A DNA stretch of 64,000 nt from Nocardia cyriacigeorgica (lineage in GTDB: Bacteria; Actinomycetota; Actinomycetes; Mycobacteriales; Mycobacteriaceae): positions 1 through 64,000 of the forward strand of contig NZ_JARWNX010000027.1 in NCBI RefSeq assembly GCF_029868385.1. Direction: 5' to 3'. Positions 17,270-27,748 of this stretch are shown piece by piece. A program made the position numbers and the translations under genes. Every line of letters starts with the position of its first letter. The stretch's first letter is position 1. Under the pieces are notes generated by a model. It did no database searches. It had not been told where the DNA came from and was given only the letters and a program-made list of their open reading frames with translations.

Positions 17270-17494
17270 ATATCTGGGGTAGGTTCGTTTCGTCTCGACC
17301 CCGCCGTGCGGGACGGTCGGACCGAGGCACTGCATACTGATCGCGATAGCGCGTACGCTCGATGGTTCCGATCGCAACCACTCGACCGCGCGCAGCGTCA
17401 AGGTATAAACGTGTCTGGTAGCGATATACGACATCGCCACCATTTGCCCTAGCCGTGCGGACGCGAACAGCGGCGCGCGGGTCGAGAAGGAAAG

Positions 17495-20386
<2,892 letters not shown>

Positions 20387-20433
20387 CGGTCGGGATCGCG
20401 GCCGCGCCCGGACAGCATGTCGGTGGCGGCCGC

Positions 20434-20439
20434 TAGGGT
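20434..20439 (+). promoter_or_regulatory. -10 box of a leaderless holB transcript
   Basis: TAGGGT with 7 nt to the GTG at 20447, so transcription is predicted to begin at the start codon. There is no Shine-Dalgarno in between. Confidence 0.55.
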
Positions 20440-20446
20440 GTACGAC

Positions 20447-21682
20447 GTGGCGGGTGTCTTCGATCGGTTGGTCGGCCAGGATGCGGTCGAATCCGAGCTG
20501 ACGGCTGCCGCGATCGCCGCACGCGCCGGATCGGTCGACGGTGCGATGACGCATTCATGGCTGTTCACCGGCCCACCGGGCTCGGGCCGATCGGTCGCGG
20601 CGCTGTGCTTCGCCGCCGCGCTCCAGTGCACCGATCCGGGCACCCCTGGCTGTGGGCACTGCCATGCCTGCACCACCACCATGGCGGGCACCCACGGCGA
20701 TGTGCGCCGGGTGATTCCCGAAGGGCTGAGTATCAGCACCAAGGAAATGCGCGAGATCGTGCAGATCGCCGCTCGAAGGCCGAGCACCGGCCGCTGGCAG
20801 GTGGTGCTGATCGAAGACGCCGACCGCTTGACCGAGGCGGCGGGCAACGTGCTGCTCAAAGTGGTCGAGGAACCGCCCGACCGCACGGTGTTCCTGCTGT
20901 GCGCGCCGTCGGTGGACCCGGAAGACATCTCGGTCACCCTGCGGTCACGGTGCAGGCATGTGCATCTGGTGACACCCTCGGTGCCCGCCATCGCCCATGT
21001 CCTGCGTGAACGCGACGAACTCGATGCCGAAACCGCCGACTGGGCGGCCTCGGTCAGCGGCGGTCATGTGGGTCGCGCCCGTCGACTCGCCACCGATAGC
21101 GAAGCCCGCGAACACCGCAGGCGTGCCCTCGCGCTGGTCGCCGCGGTCGCCCGTCCAGGAGCCGCCTACGCCGCCGCCGACGATCTGGTGAAGGCCGCCG
21201 ACGACGAAGCCAAACAGATGAGCGCCGCCCGCGACGAACGCGAACGCGACGAACTCGCCACCGCCATGGGCGCGGGCGGCACCGGGAAAGGCGCCGCGAG
21301 TGCGACCCGAGGTTCGGCCGGTGTACTGAAAGACCTCGAACGTCGCCAGAAATCCCGTGCCACCCGCACCGGCCGCGATGCCCTCGACCGGGCGTTGATC
21401 GATGTCGCGGGCGTCTACCGCGACGCCCTCGCCGTCCGCTTCGCCGCCGGACCCCGCGCTTCCGGCCGGTCACGCCCCAAACCGAGCGCCGAGGGCGTCA
21501 CCCTGACCCATCCCGATATGGCCGACCAGATCACCGATCTCGCCGACCGCGTTCCCCCCGAAGGCCTGCTCCGCTCCCTGGAAGCCGTTCTGGCCTGCCG
21601 CGAAGCATTGGACCTCAACGTCAAGCCCCGCTTCGCGCTGGCCGCGATGGTCGCCACTCTCATCGCCGCGCAAGCCGGGTGA
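20447..21682 (+). CDS. holB: DNA polymerase III subunit delta'
   Basis: Clamp-loader subunit, orthologue of Rv3644c, 411 aa. The AAA+ domain has a P-loop-like FTGPPGSGRSVAAL in which the usual lysine is Arg, as expected for the non-hydrolysing delta'. A zinc module follows: C-x-DPGTPGCGHCHAC. Further on are VVLIEDADRLTEAAGNVLLK and RSRCRHVHL. GTG 20447 (protein VAGVFDRLVGQ) is chosen over the upstream GTG-type codon at 20417 because it aligns with the family start and follows a -10 box at leaderless distance. Confidence 0.9.
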   Translation: MAGVFDRLVGQDAVESELTAAAIAARAGSVDGAMTHSWLFTGPPGSGRSVAALCFAAALQCTDPGTPGCGHCHACTTTMAGTHGDVRRVIPEGLSISTKEMREIVQIAARRPSTGRWQVVLIEDADRLTEAAGNVLLKVVEEPPDRTVFLLCAPSVDPEDISVTLRSRCRHVHLVTPSVPAIAHVLRERDELDAETADWAASVSGGHVGRARRLATDSEAREHRRRALALVAAVARPGAAYAAADDLVKAADDEAKQMSAARDERERDELATAMGAGGTGKGAASATRGSAGVLKDLERRQKSRATRTGRDALDRALIDVAGVYRDALAVRFAAGPRASGRSRPKPSAEGVTLTHPDMADQITDLADRVPPEGLLRSLEAVLACREALDLNVKPRFALAAMVATLIAAQAG

Positions 21683-21695
21683 TGCGGGCCCGCCG

Positions 21696-22559
21696 CTACC
21701 GGCGCAGGAGGTCGACGACTCCCGTGGTCGATTCGTTCCCGCCGCCCTCGGCGACCCGGCGCCGCATCAATTCCATGAAGGGCGTGAGGAGTTCGGGATC
21801 GACGCCCTGTTCGGCGGCGGTGCGCAACAGCGTCCCGTTCGTCGTGACCATCATCGCCAGATTCGATTCGACACCGTCGGTGTAGTCGCCGCTCGCCAGC
21901 TGTGCGGCGGTGCCGTAGGCGTATCCGGCCATCGCCTGCTGGTAGGCGACCATGCGCGGTGCGAACTCGACGGGGGAGATGTCCTCCTTGCCGATCAGGG
22001 CGAAGGCGTGCGCGGCTCCGGCGAACATGCCCCACATCGCGCTGAGCAGTGCGACGTCGTACAGCGCCGCGAACCCGGCGTCCGCGCCGACGTACTCGAC
22101 ACCGGCGGGCACGGCGAGCGTTTCGGCATGAGTCTCGTGCAGCTCGGGCGAACCGCTGTAGAACACGTACGCGCCGGAGTCCGCGCCGCCGATCATGGAG
22201 GGCACGGCCATGATCCCGCCGTCCAGGAAACGTCCGCCGCGCGCGGCGACCCAGTCCGACAGGCTCCGAGCCTCGTCGGGTGTGCTGGTGGTCAGGTTGA
22301 CGATATCGCGGCCGGTGAGATCGACGGGCTCGAGTGTCGCGCGCACCGACGCGTCATCGAGCAGACACACCACGACGAGCGAATTCGCGCCGACGGCTGC
22401 CGCGATATCGGCGGCCACGGTCGCGCCAGTCGGGGCGGGTCGGGCACTGCGATTCCAGACCGTGACGTCGTATCCGGCGGCGAGCCACGAGCGAACGAGG
22501 GCCGAGCCCATATCGCCGAGGCCGAGGACGGTGAGCGCTTTATGCGAGTGGTCGGACAT
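21696..22559 (-). CDS. NAD(P)-dependent imine-reductase-like oxidoreductase
   Basis: 287-aa member of the 6-phosphogluconate dehydrogenase/3-hydroxyisobutyrate dehydrogenase superfamily, most like imine reductases. Rossmann motif GLGDMGSALVRSWLAAGYDV at residues 12-31, then WNRSARP, suggests NADPH. GGIMAVPSMIGG and YSGSPE are imine-reductase-type signatures, and the ALYDVALLSAMWGMFAG helix carries the Asp/Tyr region near residue 170-175 discussed as catalytic in that family. The ATG at 22559 is chosen; upstream codons in frame would run over the divergent hxlR promoter. Physiological substrate unknown. Confidence 0.82.
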   Translation of the reverse strand: MSDHSHKALTVLGLGDMGSALVRSWLAAGYDVTVWNRSARPAPTGATVAADIAAAVGANSLVVVCLLDDASVRATLEPVDLTGRDIVNLTTSTPDEARSLSDWVAARGGRFLDGGIMAVPSMIGGADSGAYVFYSGSPELHETHAETLAVPAGVEYVGADAGFAALYDVALLSAMWGMFAGAAHAFALIGKEDISPVEFAPRMVAYQQAMAGYAYGTAAQLASGDYTDGVESNLAMMVTTNGTLLRTAAEQGVDPELLTPFMELMRRRVAEGGGNESTTGVVDLLRR

Positions 22560-22595
22560 GACCGTTAGTCTTTGGTCGGCCCGGGCCCCGATCAA

Positions 22596-22617
22596 GTACG
22601 CACAATGAAGTGGGTAC
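22596..22617. promoter_or_regulatory. Probable HxlR operator
   Basis: Imperfect inverted repeat GTACGCAC / GTGGGTAC with 6-nt spacer AATGAA (7 of 8 paired), in the 96-nt divergent promoter region between the reductase gene and the HxlR-family gene. The GTAC ends fit reported HxlR sites. Confidence 0.5.
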
Positions 22618-22655
22618 GCACACCCGGGTAAGCGAACAGGCAGGTGGAGGTAGTC

Positions 22656-23000
22656 GTGCCGATCACACGCAGACCGGGCGCATACACGTGCGGGCTCGAC
22701 GCGACACTGTCGGTCCTGAACGGCAAATGGAAGATGCTGATCCTGTGGCCGCTGAGCGAACGCCCACACCGCTTCGGCGAACTGCGCCGCCAGGTCTCCG
22801 GCGTCACCGAAAAGGTCCTCACCACCCAGCTACGTGAACTGGAAGCCGACGGAATCGTCCACCGCGAGGTCTACGACGAGGTACCCCCACGGGTCGAATA
22901 CTCCCTGACCCCGCTGGGCGAGCAACTCAACAACGCCCTCCTCCCCCTGGAAGCATGGGGCCGCGAACACCTCATGCACGAGCCCCCCGCCCACCCCTGA
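22656..23000 (+). CDS. HxlR-family winged-helix transcriptional regulator
   Basis: 114 aa. Cys near the N-terminus (YTCGLDATLSVLNGKWKMLIL) and a winged helix with HRFGELRRQVSGVTEKVLTTQLRELEADGIVHR are the HxlR signature; the Cys may sense redox or electrophiles. GTG 22656 follows GGAGG by 5 nt; GTG 22644 lies before that site. It is divergent from the imine-reductase-like gene and probably controls it through the palindrome between them. Confidence 0.88.
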   Translation: MPITRRPGAYTCGLDATLSVLNGKWKMLILWPLSERPHRFGELRRQVSGVTEKVLTTQLRELEADGIVHREVYDEVPPRVEYSLTPLGEQLNNALLPLEAWGREHLMHEPPAHP

Positions 23001-23100
23001 CCTCGCACCCATGCCTCGAACTGCCAGCCGCTGACCCCACCGAACACCCGTTTTCGCATTCCGCCCCCCGAGACGATAGACTCGCCACGCCGAAAGGCAC

Positions 23101-23176
23101 GCCGCCTTAGCTCAGTCGGTAGAGCGCTTCACTCGTAATGAAAAGGTCGGGGGTTCGATTCCCCCAGGCGGCTCCA
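23101..23176 (+). tRNA. tRNA-Thr (anticodon CGT)
   Basis: Cloverleaf readable directly: acceptor GCCGCCT (23101-23107) with AGGCGGC (23166-23172), D arm TAGCTCAGTCGGTAGAGC, anticodon loop CTCGTAA giving CGU for the ACG codon, T arm GGGGGTTCGATTCCCCC, discriminator T and encoded CCA. The lower anticodon stem ends in one C-A mismatch. A CTTTTT run follows. M. tuberculosis has thrV in the corresponding area. Confidence 0.97.
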
Positions 23177-23293
23177 CTTTTTCATACCGTGATCATGGTC
23201 TGTTGACCTTTCAGGCGGTGTTCTCGCCGCCGCAACTGAGCTGTTGCGGCGGCCCGCTGACCTCGACGGTTACAGTCCACACCGAACACGGCA

Positions 23294-24007
23294 TTGCGGG
23301 CTGCGCGCACGGCCCGTCTCATGAGCCAAGACGATCTGGCGCGGGCGCTTCGTGAAGTCGGCTGTGTCAGTGCCACCAAGCGGCTGGTGCAGCGTTGGGA
23401 GTCCGGAACGACTGTGCACCCGCGGCCGAGCCATGCTCTGGCGCTCGAGCAGGTGATGAAGCTACCGATCGAGTCGCTGGGGTTCGGTGCGGTAAGGGCT
23501 GGTAAGGAGATCGGTGGTCTCAACGACAACAGCCGCGATATCGACTCGCCGATCGGTGCGATCGATTCCACCGGTCCTGCCACCGCGGCGCGTGTCAGCG
23601 GCGATCACTCCGGGGTGTGGCTGAGCCGATACGAGTACTTCTCGAGTGGACGGGACGCGACCTATACCGTCGCCCATTACGCCGTTGTCCTGAATCACGG
23701 CCCGCAGCTCACCGTTCGCAGCCTGCCCGGATCGTCACCATCGGTGATCGAGATGGACTTGACCGTGGACGGCAATGTCGCGACCGGCACATGGTCGGAG
23801 CGGACCGCGGTCGACGGCTACTATCGCGGCGCCCGTTATCACGGCGCGGTGCAGCTGCTCGTCGACCCGACCGGTAACCGGATGGCCGGAAAGTGGATCG
23901 GATTCGGTAAGGACTTCGAAATCAACTCGGGGCCATGGGAGTTGGTGTTGCAGGATCCGAGTACCAGTAAAGCGACCGTCGACGCGTTTCAGCGGCCTGT
24001 GCAGTAG
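23294..24007 (+). CDS. XRE-family helix-turn-helix protein with C-terminal beta-rich domain
   Basis: 237 aa. The N-terminal HTH is recognisable in LMSQDDLARALREVGC and KRLVQRWESG (XRE type). Residues 90-230 form a separate, beta-rich-looking domain (GVWLSRYEYFSSGRDATYTV, GNVATGTWSERT, GNRMAGKWIGFGKDFEINSG) that resembles ligand-sensing domains found behind XRE domains in actinobacteria, but I cannot name it. The TTG at 23294 is taken because the frame has a stop 36 nt upstream and the HTH would be cut by starting at ATG 23321. It is the first gene after the tRNA, and its target is unknown. Confidence 0.72.
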   Translation: MRAARTARLMSQDDLARALREVGCVSATKRLVQRWESGTTVHPRPSHALALEQVMKLPIESLGFGAVRAGKEIGGLNDNSRDIDSPIGAIDSTGPATAARVSGDHSGVWLSRYEYFSSGRDATYTVAHYAVVLNHGPQLTVRSLPGSSPSVIEMDLTVDGNVATGTWSERTAVDGYYRGARYHGAVQLLVDPTGNRMAGKWIGFGKDFEINSGPWELVLQDPSTSKATVDAFQRPVQ

Positions 24008-24017
24008 TAACGCTCGG

Positions 24018-25379
24018 CTATTCGGTCGAAGCCGTGAGCGCGCGTCCGTTAGCGGTGTTCGGCAGGACCTGGAGGACTTCACGAGCCGATCGGATTCCTG
24101 ATTCGATGGCACCTTCGAGGTATCCCGCGTGGTCGGTGGCGGTTTCGGTGCCTGCCCAGTGGATGTGGCCGGTGGGGGTGCAGGGGGCGGGTGGGAAGCC
24201 TTCGGTGGTGCCGGGGAGGGGGAGGGCGGTGTAGCCGCCGCCTGCGTTTTCGTCGAGGTGCCAGGACTTTTCGTGCCAGCTTGCCGGGGTGAGGACTTCG
24301 GGGCCGATGTGGTGGGTGAGTGGGGTGAGGACGACATTGCGGCGTTCGGTGGGGGTGAGGTGGTCGAGTTCGTGGGCGGCGGGGCCGCCGATGAGGAGGC
24401 AGAGGTGGCCGGGACCGTTGGGTGGGGTGGTGTCGAAGACGGCGCTGGGCGGGTTGTCGAGGACGAGGAATTCACCGCCCTCGCGTTCGCGCCAGAAGGG
24501 GCGTTCGTAGACCGCGATCGCCTTGTAGACCGAGCCCATGTAGGTGTTGCGGGCGAGGTCGGCTCGGCTGGGTGGGAGTGGGGGATCGAAGGTGATGCGG
24601 GCCGTCATCGGGGGTGGGACGGTGACGATGACCTTCGCGGCTCGTAGTTCGCCCGCGGTGGTTCGCAGTGTGACGCCGTGATCGTCGCGGTGGATCGAGG
24701 TGACGCGCTGGCCGGTGCGCACGCGGGGGCCGAGTTCGGCGGCGAGGCCGTCGATGAGGGTCCCGATACCTTCGATGAGCAGGGAATCCTGGGCGCCGCC
24801 GCTGGTGGCCAGCATGGTTCGCAGACCGCCCTGGTGGCGGATCATCGTCGTCATGGCCTGGACGGAGAATCGGTCGAGGTCGGCGGTCCAGGAGACCGCG
24901 GCCAGCAGGTCGAGCAGTCGTCGTGACGTGCCGAGCGGCACCCGGCGCAGCCAGCTGGCGGCGGTGGTGGCGTTCCATCGTCGCGGTGCGCCGAGCCGGG
25001 ACAGCACCTCCAGAGTGGCGAGCGCGAGTCCGGTGGTCAGCACGGCGGGGGAGGCGGGCGGCACTCGGCGTGGTCCGTCGATGATGACCGGCAGCGGTGT
25101 GGTGTGCATGGGGAATCGGGTGGCGCCGAGTTCGGTGGCCAGCGCCATGATCCGGTGATGGTCGTGGCCGATCCACTGGCCGCCGAGGTCCACGCGCGAG
25201 CCGAGGGCGGTGGTCTCGCTCATCGCCCGGCCGCCGAGGCGGTCGGCGGCCTCGAGGACGATGACGTCGACTCCCCGGCGATGGAGTTCCCGCGCCGCGG
25301 TCAATCCGGACAGGCCGGCGCCGATCACGACAACCACCGAATCAGATTGCGCAGGAATATGTTTCGGATTTTGCTGCAT
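24018..25379 (-). CDS. Flavin-containing monoamine oxidase family protein
   Basis: 453-aa FAD-dependent amine oxidase. The dinucleotide-binding motif is VVVVIGAGLSGLTAARELHR near residue 17-36, then LEAADRLGGRAMS; the C-terminal FAD region is HWAGTETATDHAGYLEGAIE. The Cys that tethers FAD in mammalian MAO is absent (ATDHAGYLEG), so FAD is probably non-covalent. ATG 25379 follows GGAAGGA by 8 nt; an ATG six codons earlier is the alternative. It sits downstream of a TetR gene across a 537-bp gap with a perfect operator-like palindrome. The substrate amine is not predictable. Confidence 0.88.
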   Translation of the reverse strand: MQQNPKHIPAQSDSVVVVIGAGLSGLTAARELHRRGVDVIVLEAADRLGGRAMSETTALGSRVDLGGQWIGHDHHRIMALATELGATRFPMHTTPLPVIIDGPRRVPPASPAVLTTGLALATLEVLSRLGAPRRWNATTAASWLRRVPLGTSRRLLDLLAAVSWTADLDRFSVQAMTTMIRHQGGLRTMLATSGGAQDSLLIEGIGTLIDGLAAELGPRVRTGQRVTSIHRDDHGVTLRTTAGELRAAKVIVTVPPPMTARITFDPPLPPSRADLARNTYMGSVYKAIAVYERPFWREREGGEFLVLDNPPSAVFDTTPPNGPGHLCLLIGGPAAHELDHLTPTERRNVVLTPLTHHIGPEVLTPASWHEKSWHLDENAGGGYTALPLPGTTEGFPPAPCTPTGHIHWAGTETATDHAGYLEGAIESGIRSAREVLQVLPNTANGRALTASTE

Positions 25380-25916
25380 GCCTGGTTCCTTCCGCATGTA
25401 CCGGCCGGTGCGTCGTTGTCGTTCAGAGGTCGGTCGCTGACGACCCGAGCGGCGATCGGTCGGCCGCGACCTCCGGAGCGCTGCTGCCGCTCGAGCACCG
25501 GACGATCGCCGAGATGGTGGACGCAGCGTTTCGATCGGCAGTCATGCGCACCGTCCTGACGGGCTTCGAACACGAATGAGGCGTCCGGCCGCGACTGATT
25601 TCTCATAGTTAAGTCGGACGACCGTCCGAGTTCAACGGTAGACCAAGCAGGCCCGGCGGGCAATAGCCGACGGCGAATCGCTGCCTGGTCGTGGCGGCCT
25701 GCACGTGGTCGGAAGCCGCGAGGCGGATGGCTCGGGGTAGCTCTCGGTGCTAGTTGTGGTGCAGGTTCCCGGTGACGAGTCCGTTGCGTCGTTGCCGCTC
25801 TGATACCGATCCCGGGCGTGGAGAAGCGCCGGTGGTACAGCTCGGGCTGGCGGTTGTGGTTCGGTGGGGCGAACGCCTTCCGCAGCGCCCATCCGGGGGG
25901 CGCTGTTACGGTGAGC
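25380..25916. other. 537-bp gap between amine oxidase and TetR genes
   Basis: Holds a perfect palindrome (25614-25629, separate entry). Plus-strand codons at 25439-25579 have high GC3 and end PLEHRTIAEMVDAAFRSAVM-type sequence, looking like the tail of a degraded gene. An inverted repeat 25883-25890/25898-25905 next to the TetR stop may help end its transcript. Nothing else was recognised. Confidence 0.5.
25614..25629. promoter_or_regulatory. TetR-type operator palindrome
   Basis: TCGGACGACCGTCCGA: perfect 7-bp half-sites with a 2-nt centre, flanked by AA and TT. It lies 235 bp upstream of the amine oxidase start and near TTAACTATGAG on the minus strand. Form and location suggest binding by the adjacent TetR protein. 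Confidence 0.5.
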
Positions 25917-26549
25917 TCAGCCGGTGCGCGAGGTGCGTGCGCCCGTGACGGGCTGCGGGTCGGCGTAGAGCACGATCATGTCGACCGCGCGGTTCAGATC
26001 GCGGCGGGCGCGTTCGGGATCGGGACTCGCTACGTACTGCATGATCAGGCCATCGGTGAGGGCAAGTGCGAGGCGTCCGAGGGCGTCGAACTCGACGGCG
26101 CAGCGCTCACCAGCCGCCTGTGCGGCCTGCTCGCAGAACTCGCTGATCAAGCAGACGTAGCGCTCGAACTGCAATTGCGCCAGACCGCCGGGGCCCTCAC
26201 TGCGCGCGGAGTACAAGGCCAGCTCGTACTGCATGATCTGCAATCCGACATCGCCTTCGACCAGCTTGTCCCAGAAGCTGGTGACGCCCTGCCGGATCGC
26301 GTGCGCCACGCCCCGGTCCAGTTCCAGCTCGGCGCGGATGGCGTCGGAGACATCGCGGATGACGGTGGCGATGACCGCGCGCAGCAGTTTGTCTTTGGAC
26401 GGGAAGACGTAGTGCAGGGTGCCGAGCGGAATACCGGCCTCGGCCGCGACGCCGCGCAAGGTGGTCCCGGCGACGCCCGCGGTGCCGAGCACCCGCATCG
26501 CCGCCGCGACGATCTGCTCCTCGCGCTCGGCTGCCCTGACGTAGGCCAC
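25917..26549 (-). CDS. TetR-family transcriptional regulator
   Basis: 210 aa. N-terminal HTH: EEQIVAAAMRVLGTAGVAGTTLRGVAAEAGIPLGTLHYVFPSKDKLL spans about residues 9-55 and is a canonical TetR domain. The C-terminal ligand domain has no assignable family (contains FEFCEQ-like helices and LALTDGLIMQYVASPDPERA, typical of TetR_C group). GTG 26549 follows AGGAGG by 4 nt. It is divergent from a small membrane protein and upstream of the amine oxidase, either of which may be its target. Confidence 0.9.
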   Translation of the reverse strand: MAYVRAAEREEQIVAAAMRVLGTAGVAGTTLRGVAAEAGIPLGTLHYVFPSKDKLLRAVIATVIRDVSDAIRAELELDRGVAHAIRQGVTSFWDKLVEGDVGLQIMQYELALYSARSEGPGGLAQLQFERYVCLISEFCEQAAQAAGERCAVEFDALGRLALALTDGLIMQYVASPDPERARRDLNRAVDMIVLYADPQPVTGARTSRTG

Positions 26550-26658
26550 TGGTCCTCCTGGTTCCGCCGATCGAGTTCGCAGAGTGCGGGCGAACCGCGG
26601 CGCTGTCGTGGACGTAGCTTTTCACACCGGGCTCCCGGCAGTATGCGAAGCTCGGCGC

Positions 26659-27141
26659 ATGGGGAGAGACCGGAAGTGGGCTGTCGGGATGGCGGTCGCG
26701 CCGATAGCGTTCGTGGCCGCATCCGTTGTGTCGCTCAGCGTGCTGAACGAAGCGGCCAATGGTTCCATGGCGAGCGATATCACCGGCTGGTGGATGTTCG
26801 TGATGATCTTCGGCGGTCTGCTGTTCGCCCCCGGCATCTGCTCGACCCTCGTCGGCGCGGCCCGACTCGGCCATCGACTCGGCACGATCCTCACGCTGAT
26901 CGGCCTCGCGCTGCTGTCCACGGCCGCCCTGCTGCTCGGCGCCGCCGGGTTCGAAGACGCGTTCAGCGCACCGGCGGGCGAGTACGAACCACGTTGGACG
27001 GCAAGGTTATCGGTCGGTGGCGCGACGATCTATGCCATACCGTTCGCCTTGCTGGTGATCGGCAACGCATATGCGGCTTGGATTATCTGGTCGGAACATG
27101 TTGTCGGAGAGGGGCTTCCGGTGCCCGCTGAGGATTCATAG
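26659..27141 (+). CDS. Four-helix membrane protein of unknown function
   Basis: 160 aa with four predicted transmembrane helices (VAPIAFVAASVVSLSVL, WWMFVMIFGGLLFAP, ILTLIGLALLSTAALLLGAA, IYAIPFALLVIGNAYAAWI). No family is recognised. ATG 26659 is used; the open frame extends upstream to 26584 but that part is hydrophilic and lies in the divergent promoter of the TetR gene. No strong Shine-Dalgarno is visible. Confidence 0.62.
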   Translation: MGRDRKWAVGMAVAPIAFVAASVVSLSVLNEAANGSMASDITGWWMFVMIFGGLLFAPGICSTLVGAARLGHRLGTILTLIGLALLSTAALLLGAAGFEDAFSAPAGEYEPRWTARLSVGGATIYAIPFALLVIGNAYAAWIIWSEHVVGEGLPVPAEDS

Positions 27142-27160
27142 CCTGCTCGACGACGAATTC

Positions 27161-27625
27161 CTACCGACCCTGACAGGTGGGGCAGAGGCCGTGCAGGGTG
27201 AGGCCCGCGGTGTCGGGGAGGGCGAAGCTGCTGCCGAGGCGGGCTTCGGCGAGAGCGGTGGTGAGGTGGTCGGCGGGGACTTCGGTGATGGCGCCGCAGT
27301 GGGTGCAGACGGCGTGGTGGTGGGGGATGTCGGTGAGTCCGTAGCTGGTGACCCGGTCGTCGATGATCAGTGCGTGCAGGACGTCGGCGTCGAGCAGGGT
27401 CGAGACGGTGCGGTAGACGGTGGTGGGATCGACGTCGTGGCCGGTGTCGGCGAGTCGGCGCTGGATCTGGGCGACGGTGAGATGGCCGTGCTCGCGGTCG
27501 CGGGCCAGGGTGCCGAGCACGGCCACGCGGGGCGCGGTGCAGCGTAGGCCGTGGGCGCGCAGCAGCCGCCGCGCGTACTGCTCATCGCGTGGCGCGGCGG
27601 CGGTATCGGGCCGGACGCCGGTCAT
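27161..27625 (-). CDS. Fur-family metalloregulator (possible Nur)
   Basis: 154 aa. DNA-binding part: LLRAHGLRCTAPRVAVLGTL through VDPTTVYRTVSTLLDADVL, the Fur winged helix. Metal sites: HHHAVCTHC with the closing CPTC give the structural Cys4 zinc, and the His cluster DIPHHHAVC is a regulatory site candidate. It is divergent from a NiCoT nickel permease and next to hydrogenase genes, so a nickel-responsive (Nur-like) role is likely, but Zur or an oxidative-stress Fur cannot be excluded by sequence. Start ATG 27625 gives the normal family length. Confidence 0.85.
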   Translation of the reverse strand: MTGVRPDTAAAPRDEQYARRLLRAHGLRCTAPRVAVLGTLARDREHGHLTVAQIQRRLADTGHDVDPTTVYRTVSTLLDADVLHALIIDDRVTSYGLTDIPHHHAVCTHCGAITEVPADHLTTALAEARLGSSFALPDTAGLTLHGLCPTCQGR

Positions 27626-27724
27626 GCACCCAGTCTGCCGCTCGACCGGGTCCGCCGCCAGCACCCTTCTTGCCAGTCGGTTGCATCTGGGTTTACCGTC
27701 GAATGACCACCTCGTCGAGGTCGT

Positions 27725-27739
27725 TTCACATCATGTGAA
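27725..27739. promoter_or_regulatory. Perfect palindrome upstream of the nickel permease
   Basis: TTCACATCATGTGAA, 7-1-7, ending 9 nt before the GTG of the permease. It overlaps the ribosome-binding region (AAGGG), so a bound repressor would block the gene. The Fur-family regulator next door is the obvious candidate, although the sequence is not the Streptomyces Nur box I know. Confidence 0.5.
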
Positions 27740-27748
27740 GGGCAGAAC

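Noticed and set aside
23101..23200. Integrase or attachment repeat next to tRNA-Thr
   Set aside because: No integrase gene and no second copy of the tRNA end found in the window.
27725..27739. CRP site at the nicT promoter
   Set aside because: Half-sites point the wrong way (TCACA..TGTGA) and the spacing is 3, not 6; kept only as an unknown palindrome.
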